Positions 1 to 10,205 are shown, numbered from the stretch's first letter. The stretch: DNA of 64,000 bases from Novosphingobium terrae (GCF_017163935.1 NZ_JABVZR010000001.1:3720001-3784000), one strand, 5' to 3'. Numbers and translations: made by a program. The notes: generated from the letters alone by a model not told the origin.

Positions 1-36
1 GAACGGCCGCTCGGTCTGACCGCTCCAGCCGTGTTT

Positions 37-1776
37 TCACACCACCATCTGCCCCGCCATGACGGCCACTGCCCGGGCCATGATCGCCATGGCATCCTTG
101 CCGGGATGCTTGCCATCGGCGGCGGCAGACTTGCCGTTGATGGGCAGCCATTTGCCCGTGGGCGCGGTGGCTCCGCCCTCCTCGATCGGCGCGGCGATAT
201 CGATGCAGCCATCGCTGACCCCGGCGCTGATCGCCCCGCCCCTCACCCAGAGGTTCACCGCCTGACGCACCGCATCGAAACCACCCGCCGACTGGCTGAC
301 CGTGGTCGAGGCCCCCGCCGCGCTGGTGGAGGTGCTGCCCGGCGTGATGGTGCAAAGGAACACCTTCTCGAAGCCCAGCCCGCGCAGGCGGCTGGCCATG
401 CCGGTCAGATTGGCGATGATCGTCGCGGCGCTGTCGCCGGACACATAATCATTGTTGCCCAGTTCGATGATGGCGTTCCTGGCGCCCAACTGCCCCGCCA
501 CGGCAAAGCGCCGCTGCGCCCCGCCCGCCGCCATATAGAGATTGGCCCGGTCCCCCGGCGAGCCGAAGATCACATGCGGCAGGCCCGCTGCCCCCAGCCC
601 GCGCGCAAAAGGCCCGCAACAGCCGCGCATATCGCCTTCGTCCAGACTGCCGCTGCCCATGGAGGTGATGGTCAGGCTGGCCCCCGTGCCGCTGCCGCTC
701 AGCGCGACAAGGCTGGTGGCCCCGCTCGGCTGGGTCTGCCCGGTCTGGCTGGCGGTGCCCGAAAAGCCGCCCAGATAGACCGGATTGACCGCCGTGATGG
801 CCCCGCCGCTCACCGCCTCGACAAGGCCCACAAAGCCCGATCCGGAGGCCATCGCCCCCGCCGTCAGTGCCGATGTGTCGAGCGTGAAGAGATCGCCGAC
901 CGCCCAGCCGCTGCCGCCATTGGCGATCGCATAGCCGCCGATCCCCGCCGAGCCGCTGGTGCCCGATCCCACGCTGTCGGCAAAGACGGCCACGCCGGGC
1001 ACCGGCACCAGCGGCTTGCCGAGGATCGCGATGGGCTGAAAGGGCAGCGCAACCGAAGAGTTCGCGCCGAACAGGTTCTGGGTCATGGTGTAATCGGCCT
1101 GCGCGGCGCCGCGTGTCTGCAGGCCGCCCAGCGCCATGCCCTGCATCGTCAGCCCGGCAGGATAAAGACCGTTGCTGTTGTTGACCCAGGTGTAGACCGT
1201 CAGGAAACCGCCAACCGGCACCCGCACCGGGATCGTGTCGGAAAGGCGATAGGTCTGGATCGCCGAGGCGCCGCTCGGCAAGGTGAGCATCGGGATGGTG
1301 CCGTCACGCGTGCCGTTGAAGGTAACGGGCACGGCGATGGGGCGGCTGCCTGCGGTCCAGTTGGCATTGCCCGGCTTGGGTGGTGAATTGGTGTTGGGTG
1401 CAGCGCAGGTGAAGAGCGGGTTGTTGGCGTAGCTCCCGCCGCCGCCGGTGGTGGCGTAAAAGCTCACCTTGTCACCCACGGCGTAGGTGCGTGTGGCGTC
1501 CCAGGGCGCGGGCTCATCGGCGGAGACCGAGGCGGTGAAGGGAATGGGCGCGGTGAAATCGACCTCCGCCGCGCCCGCGTAGAAACCGGCGAACATCAGC
1601 TGGATTTCCGTGGCACCCTGCGGGCAATAGAACATCATGCGGGCCATGGCGGCGGAGCCCGCGCTGCCATAGGTGGCGAAATTGGCGCGCGTGCAGCCCA
1701 CGATCTGGCGTTGCAGCTTGGCCAGCGCCTGTTTCGCGCCCAGCGCCAGACCGCGGGCAGTGATATCGGTGGACAT
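37..1776 (-). CDS. SGNH/GDSL-type esterase with carbohydrate-binding-like insert
   Basis: A protein of 579 aa. SGNH-hydrolase hallmarks are degenerate block I VAVFADSVGSG, block III LGNNDY and C-terminal block V DGKHP (catalytic Asp/His). The N-terminal half has a stretch AWDATRTYAVGDKVSFYATT followed by PGNANW that resembles a CBM5/12 chitin-binding-type fold (W...tY..GD.V.y...W). No clear signal peptide is visible. The ATG at 1776 is preferred because GGAG lies 8 nt upstream; the reading frame extends 13 codons further. It is the last gene of the EPS locus seen here, so removal of acyl groups from the polymer is a plausible role, but the substrate is unknown. Confidence 0.75.
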   Translation of the reverse strand: MSTDITARGLALGAKQALAKLQRQIVGCTRANFATYGSAGSAAMARMMFYCPQGATEIQLMFAGFYAGAAEVDFTAPIPFTASVSADEPAPWDATRTYAVGDKVSFYATTGGGGSYANNPLFTCAAPNTNSPPKPGNANWTAGSRPIAVPVTFNGTRDGTIPMLTLPSGASAIQTYRLSDTIPVRVPVGGFLTVYTWVNNSNGLYPAGLTMQGMALGGLQTRGAAQADYTMTQNLFGANSSVALPFQPIAILGKPLVPVPGVAVFADSVGSGTSGSAGIGGYAIANGGSGWAVGDLFTLDTSALTAGAMASGSGFVGLVEAVSGGAITAVNPVYLGGFSGTASQTGQTQPSGATSLVALSGSGTGASLTITSMGSGSLDEGDMRGCCGPFARGLGAAGLPHVIFGSPGDRANLYMAAGGAQRRFAVAGQLGARNAIIELGNNDYVSGDSAATIIANLTGMASRLRGLGFEKVFLCTITPGSTSTSAAGASTTVSQSAGGFDAVRQAVNLWVRGGAISAGVSDGCIDIAAPIEEGGATAPTGKWLPINGKSAAADGKHPGKDAMAIMARAVAVMAGQMVV

Positions 1777-2081
1777 GGGGCTTTCTCCGGGCAGGAAGGA
1801 ACGCCCTTCGCGCAAGCGCGGCCCCGCACCGGGCGCAGGCCGTCTCCGGCGCGTCCGTCATGGCGGCAGCGGCTGTGCAGGGGCGCATGGCAAGGCGCGC
1901 CCGAAGGAGCGCCTCAGGCGAAAGGGGATGGGCCAAGGGCCCGGTCAGGAAGGGACGGAATCAGCAATCGAGCCATGGAATCGCGCGGGACTCCATGGCT
2001 CGATGTCTATCGCAAGCGCTGCGCTGTAGGACAGCGCCTTTTCGCCCGGCGCCGGGCGATCCCGCCCAGCTTGAAGATGCT
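1777..2081. other. Intergenic region with several dyads
   Basis: About 305 bp without a convincing gene. It holds a 13-bp-stem hairpin (1967-2004), a 7-bp dyad GCGCTGT-AGG-ACAGCGC at 2021-2037 followed by CTTTT, and the 16-nt palindrome CGCCCGGCGCCGGGCG near 2043-2058. Its right edge ends in GATGCTCTAG, which recurs at 24.38 kb and supplies the TAG stop of the neighbouring gene. Confidence 0.6.
1967..2004 (-). terminator. 13-bp perfect inverted repeat, possible terminator
   Basis: ATCGAGCCATGGA (1967-1979) pairs perfectly with TCCATGGCTCGAT (1992-2004) around a 12-nt loop. It lies about 80 bp past the stop of the beta-helix gene. There is no clear T run, so intrinsic termination is only a suggestion. 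Confidence 0.4.
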
Positions 2082-4001
2082 CTAGCGCTGCGGCGTCAGC
2101 ACCAGCTTGCCCGCCACATAATCGCCGCCGCTGTCGCTGCGCCCGAAAGGCTTGTCGAGGCGGCGGGTGGCGCCATTCTGGATCAGCTGCAAATTCTCGA
2201 TATCATAGGATTTATCGCCGCAGACGCCGCGCGTCACCGGCACCCCGTTGGCCTGGGCGCTGTTGTTGATGAAGCGCACCGAAGCGGCATGGGCGGGCTG
2301 ATAGCAGAAGATCACCCCCTCGCCGAAATTGCTGAACTGATTGTCGGCGAAGAGCAGATCATGCCCGTCGGTCACCTGGATCGGCGCGTGGGACAGGTCG
2401 CTCACCACATTATGGGTGAAGCGGATGCCGCTGCTGCCCTCATCGGCATAGAGGCCATGGCCGCCATAGACCCGGGCGTAACCATGCGAGATGCGGTTGC
2501 CGTCCACCACCGTGTTCGGCATGCTGCCCAGCGTGTAGATGCCCCCGAAATCGGAAAGCACACCCTGCCCGAAATTGTCGATGGTGTTGCCGGTGACGGT
2601 GTTGTCATGGCTCAGCGTGGGCGCGTCGCTCCACACCCAGCCCAGCGAGATGCCGGTGTAGTAGAGATCGGCGATATGGTTGCCGGTGATGGTGACGTGA
2701 TGGGCCTGGCCGGTCCAGATGCCGATCGCGGCGCGCTGCACCCGGCCCAGCATGCGGATGTCATTGCCCGCGATGGTGATGTGATGGGTTTCGGCGGGGC
2801 CGGTGGTGCCGCCGGGCCAGTCCGATCCGGCTTGCGGCTTGCGCTGGTCCGAGCCGATGGCGATGCCGCCGCCGCCCAGATCGACCAGATGGCTGGCATG
2901 CACCGTCACATTGGCGCAATCGCGCCCGATGCGGATCCCCCCGGCGCCGGTATGCGCCACCGTCACATTCTCCAGCGTGATGTTGCGGCAATGCTCCATG
3001 GTCAGGGCGGCGGTGACGGGCACCTCGCCCTGCATAGCGCCCCAGCCATTGGCCGGTGTCGCCCAGGCGGCATAGAGCAGCGCCAGATCGCGGATCGCGA
3101 AATCATGCAGCGGCTGGCCATCGGCACCGCGCAGCACGAACCACTGCCCCAGCCTTGGCGCGACGGCGAAGAGCGATTGCGCATTCTCCCCCGTCATCGG
3201 GCGGTAGCGCAGGGTGTGGCGGGCCGGATCGCATTGCCATGTGCCCGGGCTGAGCGTGGCACGCGGCACATTCTCCAGATAATAGGCTAGGCCCGGCGTG
3301 AAATTCGCCTGCCCCGCATGGCCCGCGAAGGTGCCATGCATCCACATCACGCGGGAGGAGGGATCATAGCCCGTGACCCACATGCGCGACGCCGTCCAGG
3401 CATCGAGCACCACGATCTCGGTCTGGGCCGAGGGCGCGAAACCATCGGGCAGATCGCCCGACCGCGCGGTGAAATGGTCATTGACCGGCGGCCCGCCGGG
3501 GCTGCGCGCATCGACCGAACCGATGGAATAGAAACCGGTCTGCGGCAGGCGCGGCCTTTCGCGACGCTGGCCGTTGACGAAAAGCTGGCTGGGGCAGCTG
3601 TTCACATTGCTGACGCTGAGCGTGCCATCCGGCCCGGCCTGCCAGGGGCCCAGCACATCGCCGCCCAGAATGCGCACGCTGGCGCCCGGCTCCGGGCGGA
3701 TCAGCGTGCCGGAATCGTTCTGATCGAAGACCACCGGGCGCGGCAGGATGTAATTCCCCCCTGCCAGCGCGATGGTCACGCCGCCCGCGCCGCGCCCCCG
3801 CAGGCCGCGGGCGACATCGCGCGCATGTTCGATGCTGCGCAAAGGCGCGGCGGCGCTGCCGTCGCCCGAGTCATTGCCCTGAGGCGCGACATGGACCACC
3901 GGCGCATTGCCTTGGGATAGCGCGGGGCTGCCGGCCGCCAGCAAGGCGGTGCCGCCCGCAAGAAGGCCGGAGAGCAGCAGACTGGTTTTGGAAAGGCGCA
4001 T
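2082..4001 (-). CDS. Secreted right-handed parallel beta-helix protein
   Basis: A protein of 639 aa with a cleavable signal peptide (MRLSKTSLLLSGLLAGGTAL..., cleavage near PALSQG). Right-handed beta-helix coils rich in GN, N-V/I-T and GI motifs fill the middle and C-terminal parts (for example RNITLENVTVAHTGAGGIRI and HHVTITGNHIADLYYTGISL). This fold is typical of pectate lyase-like and other polysaccharide-active enzymes; the exact activity cannot be read from sequence. The ATG at 4001 follows GAGGTG at 7 nt; a GTG lies 9 nt upstream. The TAG stop is inside a GATGCTCTAG repeat end. The next gene upstream is an SGNH esterase, suggesting a secreted pair acting on one polysaccharide. Confidence 0.8.
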   Translation of the reverse strand: MRLSKTSLLLSGLLAGGTALLAAGSPALSQGNAPVVHVAPQGNDSGDGSAAAPLRSIEHARDVARGLRGRGAGGVTIALAGGNYILPRPVVFDQNDSGTLIRPEPGASVRILGGDVLGPWQAGPDGTLSVSNVNSCPSQLFVNGQRRERPRLPQTGFYSIGSVDARSPGGPPVNDHFTARSGDLPDGFAPSAQTEIVVLDAWTASRMWVTGYDPSSRVMWMHGTFAGHAGQANFTPGLAYYLENVPRATLSPGTWQCDPARHTLRYRPMTGENAQSLFAVAPRLGQWFVLRGADGQPLHDFAIRDLALLYAAWATPANGWGAMQGEVPVTAALTMEHCRNITLENVTVAHTGAGGIRIGRDCANVTVHASHLVDLGGGGIAIGSDQRKPQAGSDWPGGTTGPAETHHITIAGNDIRMLGRVQRAAIGIWTGQAHHVTITGNHIADLYYTGISLGWVWSDAPTLSHDNTVTGNTIDNFGQGVLSDFGGIYTLGSMPNTVVDGNRISHGYARVYGGHGLYADEGSSGIRFTHNVVSDLSHAPIQVTDGHDLLFADNQFSNFGEGVIFCYQPAHAASVRFINNSAQANGVPVTRGVCGDKSYDIENLQLIQNGATRRLDKPFGRSDSGGDYVAGKLVLTPQR

Positions 4002-4039
4002 GACCGTCACCTCGCATGATGGTTTCAGGCAGGATGGTT

Positions 4040-4891
4040 TCAGGGCAGCAGATAGGGTTGCAGATCGGGCACAGCCTTGCCCATCAGCCGGGCGACGATG
4101 GCCGAAATCGCCTGAGCGCCCTTGTCATTGAGATGGGTGTAATCGGCATGATAGCCGCGGCGCGGATCATTCGCCGGCACCGCCGCCGACACCGGCGTGC
4201 TGGCGGGCACGCGGATGGCCAGCGTGGTGCCGCTGGCCGCCGCCTGCATTTCGGCGGGGGTGGGCTGCATCTGCTCGAAGCCCATCGCGCCGGTGGCGCC
4301 CATGCTCTGGAAAAGCTTGCCGCTCTCGGCGTTGAGGTCGACCACGGGGACCTGCTCGCGCTGCGCCACCGCGCGCACCTGATCGGCCCAGGGGATCAGC
4401 GTGTCATCCAGCTTGCCCTGCTGGAAATGGCGCGCGGCCATCGGCGTCACCAGCACGGGAATCCCGCCCTTGGCCCGCACCTCGGCGATCATGCGCGAGA
4501 GGTTGGCGGGGAATTCCGTGGCCAGAGTGGTGCCGATGGCGGGATTGGAATTCTTGTCATTATGGCCGAAATCGATGAAGACATAGGTGCGGGCAAAGCC
4601 CGGCTGGGCCAGCGCGGCCATGGCCTTGGCCCAGCTGCCGTCCTCCCGATAGGTCTTGGTGCTGCGTCCGCCCTGCCCCAGATCGATGCAGGTGGCGGCG
4701 GGCTGCACATGGCCCGTGCAAAAGGCACCGCCCCAGCCGGTGTGCAGCGCGGTGGTGGAATCGCCGGTCAGCACGATATGCACCGGATCGAGCCGGGTCG
4801 AGGCGCTGAGCGTCACCGGCGTGCAGGCACACAGCGCCAGCAATGCGACAGACAGGCGGCTTTTGCGCGAGGCAGGGATCGAAGCGAGCAT
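4040..4891 (-). CDS. Secreted rhamnogalacturonan acetylesterase-like SGNH hydrolase
   Basis: A protein of 283 aa with an N-terminal signal peptide (MLASIPASRKSRLSVALLAL...). Block I is VHIVLTGDSTTA with nucleophile Ser in GDS, block III is FIDFGHNDK, and block V is DYTHLNDKG with catalytic Asp and His. The arrangement matches the rhamnogalacturonan acetylesterase branch (GDST, GHND, DxxHxN). It probably removes O-acetyl groups from an acidic polysaccharide in the periplasm or outside. It sits 38 bp from the beta-helix gene and downstream of EPS acetyltransferases. The start was placed at the Met that opens the signal peptide; the frame extends 37 codons further. Confidence 0.8.
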   Translation of the reverse strand: MLASIPASRKSRLSVALLALCACTPVTLSASTRLDPVHIVLTGDSTTALHTGWGGAFCTGHVQPAATCIDLGQGGRSTKTYREDGSWAKAMAALAQPGFARTYVFIDFGHNDKNSNPAIGTTLATEFPANLSRMIAEVRAKGGIPVLVTPMAARHFQQGKLDDTLIPWADQVRAVAQREQVPVVDLNAESGKLFQSMGATGAMGFEQMQPTPAEMQAAASGTTLAIRVPASTPVSAAVPANDPRRGYHADYTHLNDKGAQAISAIVARLMGKAVPDLQPYLLP

Positions 4892-5026
4892 ACATGGACA
4901 CTCTCTGCTGGGCACCGCAAAGGGCGCCGATGAAGGCTTGGTCGTATCCCCGGCTATCCTATCCCCCGGCGCGGGGAGCTGGGCGCCGGAACGGGGATGC
5001 AAGCGATCAGGTCGGGGGGGAGATCA

Positions 5027-5572
5027 TCAGGATTTATCCCGCGAGGCAAGGGGGCCTTGCGACAGGGCCACCCATTTATCAGGTGAATCCATAAGGCTGC
5101 CGATCACCGTGCCGGGATTGCCGATCACGATCGAACCTTCGGGCACATGCCCGCGCACCACCGCCCCGGCACCGATCACCACATTGTCCTCGATCACGCA
5201 GCCCGGCAGGATCACGCTGTTGAGGCCGATGAAGACATTGTTGCCCACGCTGATCGGCCTGCGGATCGCAATGTCGGTGGGCGGGGCCATGCCATTGGCG
5301 CGCAGCGCCGTGGTGACGACATAGTCATGCGTCAGGAAGGTGACATTTTTGGAGACCACCACCCGGTCGCCCAGCGTGATCAGCCCGTAATCGTCGAACC
5401 AGCTCTTGCTGGCGATGTAGCGCGGCTGGCCTTTCAGCGTCATGCCGAAATGGGTCAGCAGCCGCGTGTAGACCTGCATGTAGCGGCGCGGCGACACGGT
5501 TTCGAGCGGAATGCACAGCGCCTTGAAGCCGTAAAGCAGCAGGCGGGAGAAGCCGCGACGCAGCAGGCGCAT
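5027..5572 (-). CDS. Hexapeptide-repeat acyltransferase
   Basis: A protein of 181 aa. The C-terminal half is a left-handed beta-helix of hexapeptide repeats (ISVGNNVFIGLNSVILPGCV, then [20 protein letters not shown]), closing with GNPGTVIG as in the WbbJ/NodL/maltose-acetyltransferase group. The active-site His is probably that in FLTHDY. It likely O-acetylates a sugar of the EPS repeat unit. It starts 1 bp after the stop of the upstream GT4 gene, so the two are probably translated together. It is a paralogue of the acyltransferase at 6.65-7.16 kb. Confidence 0.8.
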   Translation of the reverse strand: MRLLRRGFSRLLLYGFKALCIPLETVSPRRYMQVYTRLLTHFGMTLKGQPRYIASKSWFDDYGLITLGDRVVVSKNVTFLTHDYVVTTALRANGMAPPTDIAIRRPISVGNNVFIGLNSVILPGCVIEDNVVIGAGAVVRGHVPEGSIVIGNPGTVIGSLMDSPDKWVALSQGPLASRDKS

Positions 5573-5573
5573 A

Positions 5574-6653
5574 TCAGGCCTTTCCTGAGGTGAAGATGCG
5601 GCGATAGGCCTCCGCCACCGCCTCGGGCGTCATGGCCCGCAGCCGTTCATGGGCATGGGCCAGCGGGGCGGTGTCTTCCATCTGCGCCATGGCGGCCTCG
5701 ATTCCCTCGGCCACGGCCTGCGGATTGTCCCGGTCGGCCACCAGATAGGGATAATCGCCGCCCAGCAGCTCGCGATGCTCGGGAATGTCAGAGGCGACCA
5801 CCAGCCGGTGTGCGCCCACGCTTTCCAGCATCACATTGGGCAGGCCTTCATGATGGCTCATGCTGACCACCAGGCCCGAGGCATGGATCTGGTCGATCAC
5901 ATCCTTGCGGAAACCGAGGAAGGCGATGCGATCCTGAAGGCCCTTCTCGCGCACCAGCGCCTGCAGGCTTTCGGCCTCGCTGCCGCCGCCGATCACCGCG
6001 AACTCCAGGTCCGGGTGGCGCCCGGCCAGCAGGATGAAGGCCTCCACCACGGTGCGGGCGTTCTTCTGCGGCTCCAGCCGGCCGATGGTGACGATGCGCC
6101 GGGGGCGCCCGGGCGCCACCGCGCCGATCCGCGCGTCAACGATGTTGGAGACGACATGCAGCGCCCCGCCCGCCCCGGCCTGCCGCCAGTAATCGGCGCC
6201 CTTGGCCGAGTTGGCGATCACATCCTCGGCATGGCGGCCCAGCATGCGGCGCAGGATGTAGCGCGGATCGGCGGGGTAGGAGGAATCGCGCTCGGCCATG
6301 ATCCAGCGCAGGCGCGGGCTCAGGCGGCGGGTGAAAAAGCCGATGACATCGGCGCCATGCAGCCAGGTCATCATGATCTGCGCGTCGATCTGCTTCACGA
6401 TGCGGCGCAGCGCCAGAATGTTGCGCGGATCATAGTTGGAGCGCACCGGCATATGGATCACCCGCAAGCCGTCGCGCTGCAGCAGATCCTCATGCACGCC
6501 GCCATGGAAATGGACCAGTGTGATGTCCAGCCCCACATCGTGGCGCAGCTGGTTGAGCAGGAAGATGCACTGCTTCTGCGCGCCCCCGTCGCTGAAGGCG
6601 GGGATGACGAAGCACAGCCGCAGGGGCCCGGCTGCGGAGGAGGGACGGCTCAT
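5574..6653 (-). CDS. Glycosyltransferase family 4 (GT-B fold)
   Basis: A protein of 359 aa. The N-terminal Rossmann domain opens with [20 protein letters not shown]. The C-terminal GT1-type domain has [19 protein letters not shown] and the sugar-nucleotide-binding stretch [20 protein letters not shown], with the EX7E-like region typical of retaining GT4 enzymes. It adds a sugar to the lipid-linked EPS repeat unit at the cytoplasmic membrane. Its ATG overlaps the stop of the upstream acyltransferase as ATGA. Donor and acceptor cannot be told from sequence. Confidence 0.85.
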   Translation of the reverse strand: MSRPSSAAGPLRLCFVIPAFSDGGAQKQCIFLLNQLRHDVGLDITLVHFHGGVHEDLLQRDGLRVIHMPVRSNYDPRNILALRRIVKQIDAQIMMTWLHGADVIGFFTRRLSPRLRWIMAERDSSYPADPRYILRRMLGRHAEDVIANSAKGADYWRQAGAGGALHVVSNIVDARIGAVAPGRPRRIVTIGRLEPQKNARTVVEAFILLAGRHPDLEFAVIGGGSEAESLQALVREKGLQDRIAFLGFRKDVIDQIHASGLVVSMSHHEGLPNVMLESVGAHRLVVASDIPEHRELLGGDYPYLVADRDNPQAVAEGIEAAMAQMEDTAPLAHAHERLRAMTPEAVAEAYRRIFTSGKA

Positions 6654-7159
6654 GCCGGATGCCCGTATTTGCGCAGATAATAGTCGCGCTTGGCGGCCTC
6701 ATCGAGCGATTTGGTGTCCTCGGCGCTTTGCAGCGCCCCCTCGCGATAGGCGTCGAGCGATTTGATCACCCGCGCGGGAATGCCCACCGCCACGCTGTTG
6801 GAAGGAATATCGCGCGACACGATCGAGCCCGCGCCGATCACCACATTGTCGCCGATGGTCACCCCCGGCAGGATGATCGCGCCATAGCCGATGAAGACAT
6901 TGCTGCCGATGGTGATCGGCTTGATGATATCGACCTGCGGATAGCCGGGGCGCAGCACCCAGACCCCGCCGTCATGCGTTTCGAAGCGCACCTTGGTGGC
7001 GCTGACCCGGTCACCCATGGTGATGAGATAGGGCTCGGTCGAGAAATCGACATTGATCAGCCGGCACCCCTGCCCCATGCGCACGCCCAGCTTGCGGGCA
7101 TAGGCTTCCGGCGCGAGACGTTTCTGGATGGCGGCCTGAATCTGGCTGAAAAGGCTCAT
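6650..7159 (-). CDS. Hexapeptide-repeat acyltransferase
   Basis: A protein of 169 aa starting [20 protein letters not shown]. Hexapeptide coils ([20 protein letters not shown], then [20 protein letters not shown]) and FETHDGG, with the probable catalytic His, place it in the LbH acyltransferase family. The frame is open upstream, but the ATG at 7159 overlaps the stop of the polymerase gene as ATGA, which fixes the start. Its own stop overlaps the next GT4 start the same way. It is probably an EPS O-acetyltransferase, similar in layout to the gene at 5.0 kb. Confidence 0.82.
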   Translation of the reverse strand: MSLFSQIQAAIQKRLAPEAYARKLGVRMGQGCRLINVDFSTEPYLITMGDRVSATKVRFETHDGGVWVLRPGYPQVDIIKPITIGSNVFIGYGAIILPGVTIGDNVVIGAGSIVSRDIPSNSVAVGIPARVIKSLDAYREGALQSAEDTKSLDEAAKRDYYLRKYGHPA

Positions 7160-8697
7160 GACGCGGGTCCTTGCGGGGTGGCGCGGGGAATGGGGGTGGC
7201 CGGCAGCGGGCGGCGCGGTATGCGCGGCGGGACCGGCAGCGGCGCGGCCATCGGCATCGGGGTCATGCGATCGACCTCCGCCTCCATCTGCGACAGCTTG
7301 CGGTTGCGGATAAACTGGCCGATCAGCATGCCGAAGGCCACGGTGAAGGGCCGGATCTGGTAGAAATCCATGATCGAGAGCGATGAGATCACCATCGTCA
7401 CGATGAAGAAGCGCAGATTGTCGCCCTGCAGCCCCTGCAGGCGGATCAGCACGCTGGCCCGGCTCTCCCGGATGTAGATCACCAGCAGGCTGATCGCCAC
7501 CAGCACCGGATAGGTCACGCCGAATTCGGTGCCCCATTCGATCCAGCTGTTCTGGCTGACCGCGACCAGATCGCCCCGGCTCACCAGCTCGCCGATCACA
7601 TCGAGGCCATAGCCGGTGAAGGGCCGCTCCGAGATCAGGGTCATGAATTGCGAAATGGCCCGCACGCGCAGCTGGCTGCTCTCATCGGCATGGCTGCCAT
7701 CGGCGAAGACCGCCGCCAGCAGGCCGGTGAAGCGGTCCATCATCGCATTGGAGCCGCTGCTGAGCGAATGGGATTTGACCACCAGCGCCGCCGCCCCCGC
7801 CGCCAGCAACAGCGGCAGCAGCACCATGGCGATGCGGATATAGGCCGGGCGGTTGGCCAGCGCCCTCAGCGCCACCCAGCCCAGCACCAGCGCCATCATG
7901 ATCAGCGAGGTGCGCGACTGGGTGAGGAAGATCAGATAAGCCGCGATGAGGTTGAAGATCAGGAAGGGCAGCGTCACCCTGCGCGCCTGCACCGCCACCA
8001 CGAAGACCGCCAGAAACACCGCATAGGCCGCCGTGTTGAAGATGCCGAAAAAGCCCATAAAGCGGTCGAGCGTCAGCGACTTGCTGATGACGCTGGCGGA
8101 GAAATCCAGCACAAGCATGGTGAACTGGTAGTTGGTGGCATTGCTGACGAATTCGCCCGCGATCACCAGCGCGGCCAGATAGTAGAACCAAGTGATCCTT
8201 CGGCTGTCCAGCACATAGCCGAAAATCACCGCATTCAGGAAAATCGCCGAGAAGGAGAGGTTGAAGGCGATCCAATAGCCCAGCTGTGGCATCTTGATCT
8301 GCCGCGCGGCCAGCAGGATGGCCAGATAGAGCAGCGGCGCGATATAGCCGACCAGCAGCGTGCCCCAGGCCGAAAAATCGCCCAGCACCGTCACCGCGAT
8401 CCGCGGATTGAGCGCCACATAAAGGATCGAGAGCAGGCCAAAGGCCGCCGAGACGACCATCAGGCTGGGCGCATGCCCCAGAACGCCAAGCGCACCGTAA
8501 AGCGCGCAGAAATTGGCCATCAGCACGATGAAGCCGATGATGTTGCCCCGCCCGACCGGACGCGCCACCACGGGGCGCCCGTCGGCTGTCAGCTCGGCTT
8601 GGGCGGCGCGCGCCTCGGCGGCTTGCGCGACAGCGGCGGCCCGCCTCAGGGCATGGGTGCCTGCTTCGCTGCCCATTGTCGGATTGCCGTCTGCCAT
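7156..8697 (-). CDS. Wzy/O-antigen-ligase-like polysaccharide polymerase
   Basis: A protein of 513 aa with a hydrophilic N-terminal tail of about 55 residues, about ten hydrophobic helices, and a large periplasmic loop around [32 protein letters not shown], the usual place of catalytic residues in Wzy/WaaL proteins. The Pro-rich C-terminus is cytoplasmic. It likely polymerises repeat units flipped by the adjacent Wzx. The start ATG at 8697 has AGGGA upstream; the frame continues 53 codons further without family support. A second polymerase-like gene lies at 17.9 kb, so one of the two may be a ligase or serve another polymer. Confidence 0.75.
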   Translation of the reverse strand: MADGNPTMGSEAGTHALRRAAAVAQAAEARAAQAELTADGRPVVARPVGRGNIIGFIVLMANFCALYGALGVLGHAPSLMVVSAAFGLLSILYVALNPRIAVTVLGDFSAWGTLLVGYIAPLLYLAILLAARQIKMPQLGYWIAFNLSFSAIFLNAVIFGYVLDSRRITWFYYLAALVIAGEFVSNATNYQFTMLVLDFSASVISKSLTLDRFMGFFGIFNTAAYAVFLAVFVVAVQARRVTLPFLIFNLIAAYLIFLTQSRTSLIMMALVLGWVALRALANRPAYIRIAMVLLPLLLAAGAAALVVKSHSLSSGSNAMMDRFTGLLAAVFADGSHADESSQLRVRAISQFMTLISERPFTGYGLDVIGELVSRGDLVAVSQNSWIEWGTEFGVTYPVLVAISLLVIYIRESRASVLIRLQGLQGDNLRFFIVTMVISSLSIMDFYQIRPFTVAFGMLIGQFIRNRKLSQMEAEVDRMTPMPMAAPLPVPPRIPRRPLPATPIPRATPQGPAS

Positions 8698-8717
8698 GAT
8701 TGCGATCCCTGTCTGTG

Positions 8718-10205
8718 TCAGATCCGGCGGCGTGCCATTGCCAGCACCTGCGCTCTGGTCTGAGGGGAAAGGATGACCAGCAGCGACACCGTGACGCTCA
8801 GCGCCAGTGCCGCCACGGCGGAGAGCAGCAGCCCGCCCCAACCCGCCGGTTGCCACCAGCGCGACAGTGCATAGCTCGCCGCCACGATGGCCAGCATGCC
8901 CGCCATGCCGCGCAGGTCAACCCGTGCCTCGGGGATCAGCTGGCGCACCTGTCGCGGAAACAGCACGTTCAGCGGCAAACGGCCCACCACCAGCCCGATG
9001 AAGATCGCGGCGATCGCATGCGTCAGCAAATAGAACAGCGCCGCCAGCCCGACCGAGAGCGCCGCCGCCACGCTGCCCGTGATCACCTTGCCCGCGATCT
9101 TGAGCCCCACATCCTGGATCTGCGCATCGAAGCGCACCAGCGCCAGCTGCACCATCACCAGCACCATGGCGATGTTGGTTTCCGGCCCCAGGAAAAAGCG
9201 GCTGCCCGCCCAGACCGAGACAAAAGCGGCATTGCACAGGATCAGCCCGGCTGCCGCCACCGAGGCGATGGCCAGCAGCGCCTGCCGCGTGGCGGCATAG
9301 AGTTGCGCCGCCTCGGCCTGCTGCCCAGCCCCCACCATGGCGCCCAGACGCGGGGTGACGGCGCTGCCGGTCATCAGGCAGATCGAGATGGCGAATTGCG
9401 TGACATAGCTGGTGAAGGTGTAGCGCGTCACCGCATCGGGCCCGACCAGATAGCCGATCAGCAGCACCTCGCTCGACAGCATGAACATCTGCACCAGCGA
9501 CCACACCATGGTCCAGTTGCTGAAACCGAAGACGCGCTTCACATCCGCCCTGGAAGGCCGCCGCACGCCCCACCACGAGACATAGCGCCGCGCCACCGCC
9601 AGAGCGACGATGCCGGTCAGCAGCGAGCCGCCCAGCGTCGCCGCGCCCAGCCCGACGATGCCCATGCCCGCCGCGCCCGCCAGCACCATGGCGGCATTGC
9701 TCAGCACGAGGAAGGTGGTGGTCACGACATAGGAGCGGAAGCCCTGATTGGTGCCCGCCAGCACGGAATCGGGAATGCCCAACAGCGCGGTCAGCACCAC
9801 ATTCATCGCCAGCAGCCCCGCTGCCATCCGCGCCGTGCCATAAAGCTGCGGCGGCACATCCTTGATCAGATGCGGCAGGGCAAAGATGGCAATGGCCACG
9901 CCCGTCAGCAGGAAGGGCAGCCAGATCATCCAGATGGCGATGGCCGCGCCCACCTCGCGCTGCTTCGCCTCGGTATCGTCCTGAAGCGCGCGATGGGCCA
10001 GAATCCATTTCAGTGCCTGTGTCGCGCGGCCATCGGCCACCGAGGTCAGATCGAGAATGCGCAGGCAGGAGCGCCAGATGCCGAATTGCTGCGAGCCGAT
10101 AAAGCGCACCAGCAGCGGGTTGGCGACCAGCCCCACCAGCGCCAGCACGATGAAATTGGCATAAAGCGTGATGGCGTTGAGTTTGGTGTTGCTCAGGCGG
10201 GGCAT
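8718..10205 (-). CDS. Polysaccharide flippase, Wzx/MATE-like
   Basis: A protein of 495 aa with 12-14 predicted membrane helices, starting KLNAITLYANFIVLALVGLVANPLLVRFIG. This is the polysaccharide-transporter (Wzx) type within the MOP superfamily. It would flip undecaprenyl-linked EPS repeat units across the inner membrane. Its start lies 13 nt inside the upstream GT4 gene, indicating translational coupling, and the polymerase follows 20 bp after its stop. The family call rests on topology and context, as Wzx sequences are poorly conserved. Confidence 0.8.
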   Translation of the reverse strand: MPRLSNTKLNAITLYANFIVLALVGLVANPLLVRFIGSQQFGIWRSCLRILDLTSVADGRATQALKWILAHRALQDDTEAKQREVGAAIAIWMIWLPFLLTGVAIAIFALPHLIKDVPPQLYGTARMAAGLLAMNVVLTALLGIPDSVLAGTNQGFRSYVVTTTFLVLSNAAMVLAGAAGMGIVGLGAATLGGSLLTGIVALAVARRYVSWWGVRRPSRADVKRVFGFSNWTMVWSLVQMFMLSSEVLLIGYLVGPDAVTRYTFTSYVTQFAISICLMTGSAVTPRLGAMVGAGQQAEAAQLYAATRQALLAIASVAAAGLILCNAAFVSVWAGSRFFLGPETNIAMVLVMVQLALVRFDAQIQDVGLKIAGKVITGSVAAALSVGLAALFYLLTHAIAAIFIGLVVGRLPLNVLFPRQVRQLIPEARVDLRGMAGMLAIVAASYALSRWWQPAGWGGLLLSAVAALALSVTVSLLVILSPQTRAQVLAMARRRI

